From Myxococcales bacterium (lineage in GTDB: Bacteria > Myxococcota_A > Polyangia > Polyangiales > Polyangiaceae): a stretch of 64,000 bases of DNA. Made by a program: the position numbers and the translations under genes. Below are positions 16,067-25,222 of this stretch, piece by piece. The notes below the pieces were generated by a model. That model was given only the letters and a program-made list of their open reading frames with translations. It had not been told where the DNA came from and made no database searches. Location: positions 744,001 through 808,000 of the forward strand of contig JADJCA010000002.1 in the NCBI GenBank assembly GCA_016703425.1, given 5' to 3'. How positions within the stretch are numbered: the stretch's first letter is position 1; each line of letters starts with the position of its first letter.

Positions 16067-17908
16067 TCAGCGAACGCGCTGCGCGTTGTTGTCGAGCGAG
16101 CTGGCGAAGAGCACGAGCCGGCCGACGGTAAACTCGATGGGTTCGCGATCGACCTCAAGGACGTTGCCCGGCGCGGCCGCCGACACGCCCACGGCGTTGT
16201 CGACGAGGCGGCTCGATTTCACGAGCGCGTCACCGCCGAGGAACGCCACCGCCGAACCTTGGCAGCGGCGCACGAGAACGCGCTCGGCCGAACAGCGAGC
16301 GTCTTCAATGACGAGTCCGTTGCCGGTGGGGCGTTTGGAGACAGCGACGGAGGCTGCCGTGTCGATGAGCGTGCGATCCAACGTGGCGACGGCATCTTGC
16401 CCGACGTAGACGCCCGTGCCTTCTGCCCCGACAACCGCCGACGCGACGAGCGCGAGCGTCGCGTGGTCGCCCACGTCGATGGCGCGGCCGCCATCGCCTT
16501 CGACAGAGAGTGGCTCCGCGTCTCGGTAGCGCGTGCCGGCGACGAGGGATCGCGTCAGGCTGAGCGACGAGCCGGGGCCGACGCACGAAAGTCCGAGCTG
16601 TTGGGCCCCCAAAAACGCGCTGTCTTCGGCGGTCACGCGGGCTGCGCGGATCCCCTGCACCGCTTGTCGCCAAGGCGCCTCAGCCGGGTCCGACACGATG
16701 ACGGAGCGGACCAGGGAGAGCTCGCCGCCGAGGACCGTAACCCCCGTGTCGGCCACGTGCGACAGGCTCGCGTCTTCCAGCTCGATGCTCGCCCCTTCGC
16801 GTGCGACAAGGGCACCGCCCACGGGATCCGTTTGCGAAAGCTCGCTCTTGGTGATGCGAAGACGAGCCGGGGGCCCCGGCTTCTTCGTGTCGGAGCGCGT
16901 GCCGGCCTCCGCCGCGCCTAGGATCCCGCGGCCGGTGACGGAGCTCTCTTCGATCTCAACGAGTGCCCCGGCGGTCGCGAAAGCCTCCATCGCGTCCTTC
17001 GCGGTGTCGGTTCGGCCACGAATGAACGACCGCCGCACGGTGGTGTGGCTGTCGGGATCGACGGCGTACGCGCCCGACGCGTGACCCGAGATGACGCCGT
17101 CTTCGAACTCCATGCGGCTGCCCTTCGTCGCGGCGACGCCGATGGTGACCGTGCCGCCGGCAACGCCGACGCCTACGACGCTGCTCGCGCGAATGACGAT
17201 GTGTCCGCCCTCATCGGCCGACGCGCCGATGTCGTTGTGGTCGAAGAAGACGCGTTCGGCGACGGCCTTCGCGTCCGTCGGCCCCACGCGCAGGCCGATG
17301 CCTGCGCCGCGGATCGTCACGTTGGAGAGCGTGAAGGTTCCGCGCCCGATGAACCGCACACCTTTCGGATGCGCCGTCGACGGCTTGAGCACCACGCGCG
17401 AGGCGCAGCGTCCGACGAGCGTGATGGGCGTGTACTGATCGAACGTGTCGTGCTCGCCTTCGTCGAGGGCCACGATCTCGCCGCGCTTGGCGCGCTCGAG
17501 GGCCGCGGCGAGGGTGCCAACGACATTGCCTGAAGGTGTCTTTCCGGGAGATACGACCCAGTTCGCGTTGGGCGGCGGAAAGGGGCGCCCGCAATCGTCG
17601 TCGACGGCAACACAGGTGGTCTCGCCGGGGCGCGCCATGGTGCCGTTCGTGCACGGCTTCGCGGGACCGATGGCGGCGATGCGGAAGCCGTCGGCGTCGC
17701 GTTGAAAGCCGTTCGGCACCGCGGCGGGGCCAACGTTGGCGCAGGCGCCTCGCTCCAGCGAGGGCATCGTGCCGGGGCCACACTCGGTGGGAGCCGTGCC
17801 CGGCGTGCCCGACGCTGTGCCGCCGGTGGATGGCGAGTTCCCGGAGCACGCGAGGAGGGAGAGCGCCACGAGGAGCAGAGGGGGGCCCAACCAAACTCGT
17901 GACGCCAT
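16067..17908 (-). CDS. Large parallel beta-helix lipoprotein
   Basis: The start is MASRVWLGPPLLLVALSLLAC (ATG 17908, Cys21); an upstream Met is less likely. About 613 residues. After a Gly/Thr/Pro linker and a Cys-containing region, the protein is made of 20-25-residue units such as FTLSNVTIRGAGIGLRVG, HIVIRASSVVGVGVAGG and LALVASAVVGAEGTGVYVG. This is the pattern of right-handed parallel beta-helix (pectate-lyase-like) proteins. No catalytic residues are evident; adhesion or polysaccharide contact is an inference. Confidence 0.75.
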   Translation of the reverse strand: MASRVWLGPPLLLVALSLLACSGNSPSTGGTASGTPGTAPTECGPGTMPSLERGACANVGPAAVPNGFQRDADGFRIAAIGPAKPCTNGTMARPGETTCVAVDDDCGRPFPPPNANWVVSPGKTPSGNVVGTLAAALERAKRGEIVALDEGEHDTFDQYTPITLVGRCASRVVLKPSTAHPKGVRFIGRGTFTLSNVTIRGAGIGLRVGPTDAKAVAERVFFDHNDIGASADEGGHIVIRASSVVGVGVAGGTVTIGVAATKGSRMEFEDGVISGHASGAYAVDPDSHTTVRRSFIRGRTDTAKDAMEAFATAGALVEIEESSVTGRGILGAAEAGTRSDTKKPGPPARLRITKSELSQTDPVGGALVAREGASIELEDASLSHVADTGVTVLGGELSLVRSVIVSDPAEAPWRQAVQGIRAARVTAEDSAFLGAQQLGLSCVGPGSSLSLTRSLVAGTRYRDAEPLSVEGDGGRAIDVGDHATLALVASAVVGAEGTGVYVGQDAVATLDRTLIDTAASVAVSKRPTGNGLVIEDARCSAERVLVRRCQGSAVAFLGGDALVKSSRLVDNAVGVSAAAPGNVLEVDREPIEFTVGRLVLFASSLDNNAQRVR

Positions 17909-18021
17909 CGGCCCGCGGCATAGCACGGGGGCCGCTTCGCGCCAGAAAGGCCCCTGGCCGTGCGCCCGCGTCGACGTAAATCACGCGACATCGAACCGCC
18001 CTTCGGCTCCTACGGAGAGAC

Positions 18022-18717
18022 ATGGGAAGACGGCACTCACCACGCACCTTCCAGGCCCGCGGCTCCAACCTGTCGATCGGGGTCTGGATTCGCGGCGCGG
18101 CGACGGTAGCGGTCGCCCTCGCGTGCTTGGGATGCGAGGCCGTGAACCTGCCTCCGCCGCGGGTGGCGTTTCCGTGGCAGGGCATCGCGGACGTCGCGGG
18201 GCCATCGCCGCACGTCCCCCTCGCAGCACCGGCGATGCCGTTGCACGGTGAGCGAGGCCGAGCCGCGCTCCCCTACCCGACGTCCTTCGCCGTTGTCATT
18301 CGCCCCGACGGTTCGATTTCGTTCCCGCAACACACCTCTGCAAAGCTCCGCGGCGCGAGTGTCGTTGCGGGCTCGACAGTCCTTGCGACGCTCGACGACG
18401 CAGGCAACGTGACCGGTGCTGGACTCAAGCGTCGGTACGCCTTCAACGAGAAGGGCGATCTCGTCGACGACACAGGGCGCGGAGTGCGACTCGCGCCCGA
18501 CGGCCGCGTGCGCGGACTCGGAGGCAGCGTTCGCTACACGGAGGTCATGGCGTGGGTCCCGGAGACGCGCGGCGAGCGCTGGGACTACGTCGGGTGGAGA
18601 ACGCTGAGCATCTTGTCGCTGCTGGTACTCGAGAACCTCATGCCCGAGACGGTGGGCCTCACGACGACGACGAACGCCAACGTTCCAGCACCGGGACACG
18701 CACGACCTCGACGCTAG
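18022..18717 (+). CDS. Lipoprotein, unknown function
   Basis: ATG 18022 has GGAGAGA upstream. The signal has a basic N-region and IRGAATVAVALACLGC (Cys about 38). The 231-residue product continues with SFAVVIRPDGSISFPQHT and alternating beta-like segments, and a C-terminal hydrophobic stretch (TLSILSLLVLENLM) before a basic tail. No family recognised. It diverges from the beta-helix gene. Confidence 0.6.
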   Translation: MGRRHSPRTFQARGSNLSIGVWIRGAATVAVALACLGCEAVNLPPPRVAFPWQGIADVAGPSPHVPLAAPAMPLHGERGRAALPYPTSFAVVIRPDGSISFPQHTSAKLRGASVVAGSTVLATLDDAGNVTGAGLKRRYAFNEKGDLVDDTGRGVRLAPDGRVRGLGGSVRYTEVMAWVPETRGERWDYVGWRTLSILSLLVLENLMPETVGLTTTTNANVPAPGHARPRR

Positions 18718-18859
18718 GATGGCCACGAGACAGCGACGCACGAAGATTCCAATGGGCGCGGCCCCCTTTTCTCCTCGCAACACGACTCACACCCCAGGAC
18801 GACGTTTGGTGACCGGATAGGCCGCTTGCGATGGGCGATTCCAGGACTACGCCCAACGC

Positions 18860-19972
18860 ATGACCAAAACGTTCGGCGTCTTCGGGCTCGTCTTGGGTGT
18901 GGTGGCTTGCTCCTCGGGCGACCACGACATCGCGCAACTCGGCGAGGACGAAGGCGAGCTCTCGAGCAAAGCGTGCGTCGGCGCCGCGTGCCCGTCGCTC
19001 CTCCAGCTCCGAGCGCTCTTGCGCGGCGGACTCGCGACCAAGGGCGACACCCTCTATTGGCTCGCGGCGAGCGGTCAGAACGACGTTGACGGCTACCCCA
19101 TCGACGAGCTTCAGAGCTGCCAGGTGCCGGCTTGCAGCACCATCGACAAACTTCGCCTCGTCTTACCCGACGGGAAGTCTATTGGTGCAAGCTCGCTCGT
19201 GGCCACCAACGGCGGCGTGTTCTTCCGGGGCGACAAACACGGCCAGGCCGACGACAGCTTCTTTTTGACGGACGGCCAAACGATAAGCGAGATCTACTCG
19301 TCGTTCGACACACAGCACGATCGGTACGCCGTCGACGCCTCCGGCCTCGCGATCCTCTCGCGCGATCGCCGCACCGATGGGTGGGCTCGCAGCAACATCA
19401 GGCACTGCGCCTTCGTGGGAGTGTCGCTGGCAACGGACTGCGCAAACTTCGCCCACAAGAACAACAACTACGTCCTCGACCTGGCGCTCTCGCCGTCACG
19501 CCTTCTCCTCACGCGCGGCACGGGTGTCGTTTCGGTGGAGCGCTCAACGCTCGCCGGTGAGCGCCGCGAACCGCTCCAGGGCGACGGTGGCATCTCGCTG
19601 TTCACCCTCGGAGAGCTCACCCTGAGCGCACAGCTCACGGTGACCAGTAGCAACGGGAAGGCCGTCCACAACACCACGATTGAACACGGCGGCACTGGCA
19701 GCTTCGGAGTCGTGGTGCCCGGCGTCTTGCGCGGCTCCACGTCGACGGCCACTCACTTCTACGTCGCTACCCACGGCGAGGGCGACGTTTGGGCAACGCA
19801 GAACCAGGGCGTGGTCGCGCGCGTTTCGGCGACGGGCGCCAAGAAGACCATCGCGACCCAGCAGAACGCGGGCGGCGTCGCTGTGGCCGGTAGCAAGGTC
19901 TACTGGCTCGATCGCGACGTGACGAACACCGGAGAGGATTGGACCGGGCTCGTGCGCTACGCGAACAAGTGA
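18860..19972 (+). CDS. Lipoprotein, beta-propeller-like
   Basis: The signal MTKTFGVFGLVLGVVAC (Cys17) is followed by an acidic linker (LGEDEGELSSKAC). About 370 residues. Repeats such as DTLYWLAASGQNDVDGY, GGVFFRGDKHG, GVAVAGSKVYWLDRDV resemble the LYWxD/VYxxD units of myxobacterial surface beta-propellers, also seen at 20730-21932 and 57382-58551. Ends before a strong hairpin at 19985-20030. Confidence 0.7.
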   Translation: MTKTFGVFGLVLGVVACSSGDHDIAQLGEDEGELSSKACVGAACPSLLQLRALLRGGLATKGDTLYWLAASGQNDVDGYPIDELQSCQVPACSTIDKLRLVLPDGKSIGASSLVATNGGVFFRGDKHGQADDSFFLTDGQTISEIYSSFDTQHDRYAVDASGLAILSRDRRTDGWARSNIRHCAFVGVSLATDCANFAHKNNNYVLDLALSPSRLLLTRGTGVVSVERSTLAGERREPLQGDGGISLFTLGELTLSAQLTVTSSNGKAVHNTTIEHGGTGSFGVVVPGVLRGSTSTATHFYVATHGEGDVWATQNQGVVARVSATGAKKTIATQQNAGGVAVAGSKVYWLDRDVTNTGEDWTGLVRYANK

Positions 19973-19984
19973 CGCGCAACGGAG

Positions 19985-20030
19985 CCACCCGGTAGGCGCG
20001 GCGCCGGAGCGCAGGCGCCCTGCCGGGTGG
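19985..20030. terminator. Bidirectional terminator-like hairpin
   Basis: CCACCCGG (from 19985) pairs with CCGGGTGG (to 20030); the stem continues imperfectly through AGG/CCT. It lies exactly between two convergent gene ends (19972 and 20042), the expected place for a shared terminator. It lacks a long T-run. Confidence 0.6.
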
Positions 20031-20041
20031 GTGGCGGCAGA

Positions 20042-20173
20042 CTACTTCGTCTTCTTGTTGTTCACGGAGCCAACGGCGCTGGCCTTCGACGTCGCCGCCG
20101 CCGCCTTCTGGTTCTTGTTCGCCGTGTCTTGCTTCTTGGCCTTGTCTTTGGCCTTCGGAGATTTGTCGCCCAT
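20042..20173 (-). CDS. Small Lys/Ala-rich MGDKSPK-type protein
   Basis: The 43-residue product begins MGDKSPKAKDKAKKQ and ends SVNNKKTK. The MGDKSPK opening followed by a Lys/Gln/Ala-rich disordered chain is a widespread but uncharacterised small bacterial protein type. ATG 20173 is chosen because it gives exactly this opening; the longer frame to 20233 does not. Very basic, possibly nucleic-acid-binding, but no experiment is known to me. Confidence 0.7.
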   Translation of the reverse strand: MGDKSPKAKDKAKKQDTANKNQKAAAATSKASAVGSVNNKKTK

Positions 20174-20288
20174 GGAGGTCACCGCTTTCGATTGAGTGGA
20201 GCCGCGAGCGTACGCGCAATGGTCACTTGGCATCGGAATCTCGCTCAGGCGTTCGCACCGACACGTGCTCCTTTCGCCCCTGTCGTTG

Positions 20289-20660
20289 CTATCGGCTCGG
20301 TGCGTCCTGCGCGACGTCCGACGTCGTCTTCGCGGCCGATCGACGCAGGCACGCCACAGGCTCGCCGGCCCGGACGCAGCCAGGCGTCACCGCATTGCAG
20401 GAGCGCACGCACCGCCAACCCATCGGCTCGAGCGTGCACGCTAGCCATTCGCAGCCGCACTCCCCCACGTTGGCGAGCGTGCATTCCTCTGCAGTGGCCA
20501 CCGAGCCGTGGTCACAGGCAACCAAGAGCAAGGCGGCCAGAAGATGCGGCGGCGCGCGGAACAAGCGAACGCGGAGCGCGTGGCCAAGCGCGGTGGCTGC
20601 GGCGCCAACTCGGTTGCGGCTGTCGTCGCAGAAGCGACGATGGGTCGAACGGAGGTGCAT
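20289..20660 (-). CDS. Small Cys-rich lipoprotein (start uncertain)
   Basis: A hydrophobic run PPHLLAALLLVAC ends in a lipobox Cys, followed by ECTLANVGECGCEWLAC, GWRCVRSC and further Cys. The start is unclear: ATG 20660 gives a long N-region, and TTG 20567 would give a compact signal. Neither has a clear ribosome-binding site. It lies downstream of the propeller lipoprotein at 20730 on the same strand. Confidence 0.4.
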   Translation of the reverse strand: MHLRSTHRRFCDDSRNRVGAAATALGHALRVRLFRAPPHLLAALLLVACDHGSVATAEECTLANVGECGCEWLACTLEPMGWRCVRSCNAVTPGCVRAGEPVACLRRSAAKTTSDVAQDAPSR

Positions 20661-20729
20661 GCGAGCGTCGTCGGAAGCACGCGGCGTACCACCGCGAGCC
20701 AAGCGAAAGTCGCCAGCCGAGCCTTCGAG

Positions 20730-21932
20730 CTACTTGGGCGCCTTGTAGATCACGCCGCTGTCGTAATCGTTCCAATAGAGCGACGTGGCGTCGACGGCGA
20801 GGGCTGACGAGGTGTAGCCAAGGCCCCCGTAGAGCGTCGTCATGGCGACGGAGGTCGTGCCGGCGCCGTCGACGAGCCCCTTCTGGATCGACGCGCCGTT
20901 GACCGCGCCGACCATGTAGTAGAAGTTCACTCCATCGGCCGCGATACGCGGATAGGCGGCGCCGGTCGCGTAACGGCGCAGCGCGCCACCGTCGAGCAGT
21001 ACGCTCTCGATGGGCAGGTTGCCGCTGATGCCTTCGACGAAATAGACGCGATGGCCGTCGGTGATGAGGTTCGTCGGGCCCGTTGCGTAGAGGCTCGTCG
21101 CGATGGGCAAGACGCCGCCGTCGCCGAGCGAGATGTCGATGCGACCGGTGTTCGACGGGCCGTGCTCGCCGATGTAGAGGGTGGCTCCCGACGCGACCAC
21201 GCCGCTCGCATAGTTCACGATGGTGAGGGTCGCTCCGCCGCCATCGCTCGGCACCGCGGCCGAGACGGGCACCCGCCCAACGCGGCCGCCTTGTTCGCCC
21301 CAATACACGTACGTACCGTCGCTGGTGAGCTGCGTTGGCGCGCCGAGTACGAACTGTTCGGCGATGCGCTGCGGCGTCGTCGAAGCGTGCGCGACCTTGT
21401 AGAGCTCGCCGCCGCTCGTCGCGAAGTAGAAGTTCGTGGCGTCGGCGGTGATCAGCGAAGCAGAGTAGATTGAAGGGATCGTGAAGGGCGTGACGGCGCC
21501 GCCGCCAACAGGGACGCGTCCTACGCCTCCCGAGTATTGACTAAAGTAGACGTAGCCGGCCGCGACTAGCATGTTGTTGATGGCCGGGGTGCCGGTGGCG
21601 AGCGTGACGTAAGGGCCGGCGTCGACGGGGCCCGCTTCGTTTGCGTCGACTGAGGGGCTCGCGTCGCTTGCATCGACGATGGCGACGGCAGCGTCGCTGC
21701 CGTCGGGCCCGCTGGCGTCGACGCCGAGGGTAGCGTCGGACCCGGCGTCCTCAGCGGCCGCGTCGGCGGCGGTATTGCGATCGGGCACGTCCACGTCGGC
21801 GAGAGCCGCATCAAGGCATCGGCCGTCGAGGCACGCGGGCCCATTCGTCGTGTCGTCGGAGGTGCAGCTCGCAAACGCGAACGCAGCCAGGCCAGGAAGG
21901 AGCCAAAGGGCCTTGGGTGAGATGAAGCGCAT
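20730..21932 (-). CDS. Lipoprotein with Asp/Ala linker and beta-propeller-like body
   Basis: The signal MRFISPKALWLLPGLAAFAFASC (Cys23) is followed by about 85 residues dominated by Asp, Ala, Ser and Gly, then blades such as GYVYFSQYSGGVGRVP, TNFYFATSGGELYKV, TYVYWGEQGGRVGRV, TSLYWNDYDSGVIYKAPK. 400 residues. The regular VYxxxxGGxVxRVP units are typical of myxobacterial surface propellers; ligand unknown. Confidence 0.75.
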   Translation of the reverse strand: MRFISPKALWLLPGLAAFAFASCTSDDTTNGPACLDGRCLDAALADVDVPDRNTAADAAAEDAGSDATLGVDASGPDGSDAAVAIVDASDASPSVDANEAGPVDAGPYVTLATGTPAINNMLVAAGYVYFSQYSGGVGRVPVGGGAVTPFTIPSIYSASLITADATNFYFATSGGELYKVAHASTTPQRIAEQFVLGAPTQLTSDGTYVYWGEQGGRVGRVPVSAAVPSDGGGATLTIVNYASGVVASGATLYIGEHGPSNTGRIDISLGDGGVLPIATSLYATGPTNLITDGHRVYFVEGISGNLPIESVLLDGGALRRYATGAAYPRIAADGVNFYYMVGAVNGASIQKGLVDGAGTTSVAMTTLYGGLGYTSSALAVDATSLYWNDYDSGVIYKAPK

Positions 21933-22025
21933 CGTCAGAGGCTACCGACCTCCAACGCTCACCAAAGTGAGCATTTCGTTTGTGGGCGCGGGCCCGTGTG
22001 GCGCGCGGCTTGCTTCCCCCCAAGC

Positions 22026-22922
22026 GTGCTCCTCAGCGTCCAGCGTTTCGACATCGACGATCTCGGCGTGCACCGCCGCTTTTGGGGCGTCTACGCGCGA
22101 GGCTTCTGGATTCACCTCGTCCGGCAAGTGCACATGGGCGCCGACGACGACCTCATTCCGCTCCTTGGTCACGGCCGCCCGACCGAAGGGACCAACCTCG
22201 TCAGCGTTGCGCTTGAGGGACGCGGACTCGTGGGGCGCGCTGGGCATCCAAAGGTGGAAGCGGCGCCGGGTCTGCTCTTCACGTTTCCTGGACGCGCCAG
22301 CAGTCGCGTTCGGCTCGAGGCAGATGACGTCGAGTCGTTCTCGATGAACGTCGAGACCACGAACGAACATGGCCCACTGGGCTTCGATCGAGGGCGAGTT
22401 CACCCCGAAACGATGCACGCCGTCGCCGTCAACTTGTGCACGGCCATCGAACGCGCGTGGCAGGCTCCCTCGCTTGAACCGTTGGTTCATGCGGCGGTAT
22501 TGGAGCTCTTCGCGCAGCTCAGGGCGGAAGGACTCCCCATGCCAAGAGAGCTCGTGCCTACACCGGTCAGCGACTCGCTCCGGCGACTCGGACGCGCCGT
22601 CGACCTGGCCCTTTCGCAGACCGGCAGCCGCGCGATGCTCGTCGACGTGGAAGGCGCGAGTGCGCTGTCGGCGCGCACGCTGCAACGTGGCTTCGCGTCG
22701 CTGTGCAAGCTGTGGGGGCAGCGCGAAGAGTCGTTCCGCGCACACGTTTCACGCACGGTATTGGCGCGGGCCTCCTGGGCGATGACGCACCCTGATGCGA
22801 CGACCGAGCGCATCGCGCGCGCCGTGGGGTTTGCCTCACCGAACGCCTTTTGCCGCGCGCTCGCCCAAAGGGGGATGCCCTCGCCGGGTCTCGTGCGACG
22901 GCGATTTGCGGCGCTCGGATGA
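22026..22922 (+). CDS. AraC-family transcriptional regulator
   Basis: About 298 residues from GTG 22026 (GTG 21996 is possible). The N-terminal sensor part is not of a recognised type. The C-terminal double HTH is seen in GASALSARTLQRGFASLCKLWG (first HTH) and TTERIARAVGFASPNAFCRALAQRGMPSP (second HTH). It diverges from the propeller lipoprotein at 20730-21932, with 93 bases between, so that gene is a plausible target. Its stop directly abuts the stop of the convergent gene at 22923. Confidence 0.75.
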   Translation: MLLSVQRFDIDDLGVHRRFWGVYARGFWIHLVRQVHMGADDDLIPLLGHGRPTEGTNLVSVALEGRGLVGRAGHPKVEAAPGLLFTFPGRASSRVRLEADDVESFSMNVETTNEHGPLGFDRGRVHPETMHAVAVNLCTAIERAWQAPSLEPLVHAAVLELFAQLRAEGLPMPRELVPTPVSDSLRRLGRAVDLALSQTGSRAMLVDVEGASALSARTLQRGFASLCKLWGQREESFRAHVSRTVLARASWAMTHPDATTERIARAVGFASPNAFCRALAQRGMPSPGLVRRRFAALG

Positions 22923-23603
22923 TCACAGCCCGCCGCTGAACGATGGCGTCGTCGCCACTTTGGGGCCCACCTCTTCAAGGCGGATGTCGCGCACCGAGAC
23001 GCTCCCCGTGGGGCCCGTCATGGCGAAGCCAAAGGCGAAGCGGACCGCCTCGTCGTCTACGTCGAGGACAATGGAGACGTCCGCCCAGCCGCTTGTTCCT
23101 TCGAGCCGCCGCTCCGCCATGTTGTCGATGGTCCAGCCGGTTGGGGTGTCGATGCGCAACCAGAGGAACGCTGACTTCACGTCGTCGGTCTGCAGCTTGG
23201 CGCGCAACCGATACCGCCTCCCCAGGATGTCGTCGCCGATGGGACGCGTGACGGTGGCGGCGCTCCAGGTCGCGCCCGTGGCCCCGGGACCTGCTGCGAG
23301 GGTCGCGACATCCCCAGAGGGCGACGTCGTCAGCGTGTAGTTCGAAGAGATCCCTGACGGCGCCCACAGATCGCTGATGTGGAGCTCGCTCGCCGGAACG
23401 GTGAACGACGGTCCAGGCGTGACGGGTGACGCGGACGCGTCCGGTGCCGCGGAGTCGGGCCCCGCGTCGTCTGAGCTTTCCGCGGTAGCGCTGAGCGCGG
23501 GGGAAGCCGGCGCGCCGGAGGCTTCGGGGGCAACGTCATCGCGCGCGCTGCAACCGAGGAAGAAGCCGAGGGAAGCGAGGACCGCGAGCCTTGTGGGATG
23601 CAT
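22923..23603 (-). CDS. Lipoprotein with jelly-roll-like C-terminus
   Basis: MHPTRLAVLASLGFFLGC gives a lipoprotein signal (Cys18) from ATG 23603, then a 50-residue Ala/Ser/Asp linker. The ordered part (FTVPASELHISDLWAPSG, YRLRAKLQTDDVKSAFLWLRID, GWADVSIVLDVDDEAVRFAFGF, VSVRDIRLEEVGP) has the beta pattern of a carbohydrate-binding-module-like jelly roll. 226 residues. Longer upstream frames are shadow. Binding to polysaccharide is inferred only. Confidence 0.65.
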   Translation of the reverse strand: MHPTRLAVLASLGFFLGCSARDDVAPEASGAPASPALSATAESSDDAGPDSAAPDASASPVTPGPSFTVPASELHISDLWAPSGISSNYTLTTSPSGDVATLAAGPGATGATWSAATVTRPIGDDILGRRYRLRAKLQTDDVKSAFLWLRIDTPTGWTIDNMAERRLEGTSGWADVSIVLDVDDEAVRFAFGFAMTGPTGSVSVRDIRLEEVGPKVATTPSFSGGL

Positions 23604-23756
23604 GCTCCGTCTGTAGCGACACATGGCCCGGCGTCGATGATCCGGATGCGACACGCACGCTCGACGCGTTGAGCCCTCGAGGGACCACGGGCGGCGCGCC
23701 GACCGCCGAGCGGTCACCGCTGAGACAAATTGACACACATGCGCTATCAACGAGGG

Positions 23757-24548
23757 ATGCGTCGTTGCGTTGGACCGTCGGTGGTCGCGGGGTTCGCTTT
23801 CACGATGGCCGCGGCGTCGTGCGCCAGCAGCGGCGGTCGATTCGCGACGCTGAGCGACGCGAGCTCCGACGCCCCTGTCGCGAAGGCCGATGCCAAGGTC
23901 CGCGACGGAGCAAGCCTCGTCGACGGCGAGGACCCGCCGTTGCCGTTCCCAGACCTGGACGCGGGCCGCGACGCGGCTGACGCGAAGGTGCCCCCGAAGC
24001 CCGACGCGTCCGCGGAAGCCGGCCCGGTTGCCGGTCAATGTTTCGACACGGGGCTGGGCGCGACGCGCGCCATCGTGAAGCCGACTGCCGGACAGCTCGT
24101 GATCTCCGAGTGGATGCCCAACCCGACGGCCGTCACCGACGCGAACGGCGAATGGTTTGAGCTCCACGCAACGGCGAATTTCGACCTCAACGGCGTGCAG
24201 GCAGGAACGACCTCGCTTGGCGCTGCCTTTACGTCGGCGAACTGCGTGCCCGTAACGTCAGGGCAGTTCGTTCTCTTCGCGCGAAACGCAACGGGCGCTA
24301 CCAACGGGCTCGGCACCGTGACCGTAGACGTGGTCACGACGGTGAGCCTTGTCAACGCGAGCGGCACGTTGATGATTGGCGTCGACGGAACCGTGCTCGA
24401 CACCGTGACGTGGGCAAACACGACCGCCGGCAAGTCGATCATGATCGATGGCAGCAAGGTCCAGTGCATCGCGCCGGCCGCCGTCACCGCTTACAACGCG
24501 ACAGACATCGGAACGCCGCGCGCGGCCAACACGGTGGCGTGCCCGTAG
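23757..24548 (+). CDS. Lipoprotein with lamin-tail domain
   Basis: MRRCVGPSVVAGFAFTMAAASC (Cys22) from ATG 23757; ATG 23739 is also possible. After an Asp/Ala linker comes GQLVISEWMPNPTAVTDANGEWFELHATANFDL, the signature of bacterial lamin-tail domains (VISEhmpNP...EWfElhN), ending with a Cys pair. About 263 residues. Lamin-tail domains in bacterial surface proteins probably mediate binding; target unknown. Confidence 0.75.
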   Translation: MRRCVGPSVVAGFAFTMAAASCASSGGRFATLSDASSDAPVAKADAKVRDGASLVDGEDPPLPFPDLDAGRDAADAKVPPKPDASAEAGPVAGQCFDTGLGATRAIVKPTAGQLVISEWMPNPTAVTDANGEWFELHATANFDLNGVQAGTTSLGAAFTSANCVPVTSGQFVLFARNATGATNGLGTVTVDVVTTVSLVNASGTLMIGVDGTVLDTVTWANTTAGKSIMIDGSKVQCIAPAAVTAYNATDIGTPRAANTVACP

Positions 24549-24859
24549 CGGCGCAGGGGCCTGCGTGTTGCTTCACGATCGCCAGTGCGGGCCTCTCGCT
24601 GCCGTCGCTTCGCTGGGGTAGGCCCACCAGGATTCCCAGCGCCGCCGAGCTGCTCGCGGCGAGGCGCCGAGCGATGCGCACAACTGACCGCGCTGGGGTT
24701 CACCTGGTCAAGGCTGAGTTCATTGTCCAGCCCATCGCGCGGCCGCGCGGGGCGTGCACCCTTCGGCGCGAAGCGCCGCGTTGTGGCGTTTCATGTGTCG
24801 TCGCGAGTGGTGAGTTCAGGAGAACTCGATGCGGGCACAGCTCGTGCCTCTCGCAGCTC
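24549..24859. other. Intergenic stretch without a convincing gene
   Basis: No frame here has both a ribosome-binding site and protein-like composition throughout. A short GC-rich imperfect inverted segment lies near 24640-24670. TTCAGGAGAACTCG before ATG 24828 looks like a ribosome-binding site, but that frame closes after about 45 codons, so it may belong to a mis-framed start of the next gene. Confidence 0.4.
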
Positions 24860-25168
24860 ATGATCCACGACGACGAGATTGGCGAAGAGCTCTTGGCTTG
24901 GGTGTGTGGCGGCGAGGTCGGAGCGGTCTCGCAAGCGATCTCCGAGTCAGAGTTCGGCATTGACCCGCCGCGCATGGCCATCAGCTGGGCGGGCCGCGAA
25001 GCCAACGCGATGTACGACAACGACTACGTCCCCGGCGCCGGCGACGCACCGGAGGCTAGCTCGCCGGTCAGTGCGGACGTCGGCTGGGTCGACGCCTGGT
25101 ACGACGCGGAGCCCGCGAACAGCGACGCCGCGTTCGACGACGAGCCATTCTTCAGGGGTGCCTACTGA
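24860..25168 (+). CDS. Small acidic soluble protein, unknown
   Basis: The 102-residue product is strongly acidic (MIHDDEIGEELLAW, ending ANSDAAFDDEPFFRGAY) with no signal peptide. The start is uncertain: ATG 24860 has no clear ribosome-binding site, while a good AGGAGA lies before ATG 24828 in another frame, so one indel could be hiding a slightly longer gene. No family recognised. Confidence 0.4.
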   Translation: MIHDDEIGEELLAWVCGGEVGAVSQAISESEFGIDPPRMAISWAGREANAMYDNDYVPGAGDAPEASSPVSADVGWVDAWYDAEPANSDAAFDDEPFFRGAY

Positions 25169-25222
25169 GCGACGTTGAGCTTGCCCTTCACCGACCGCTC
25201 GCGCCAACGAGCCCATCGGCGC

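Noticed and set aside
24410..24859. Longer start for the acidic protein at 24860
   Set aside because: It overlaps the end of the lamin-tail gene and has basic, Cys-scattered shadow-like composition.
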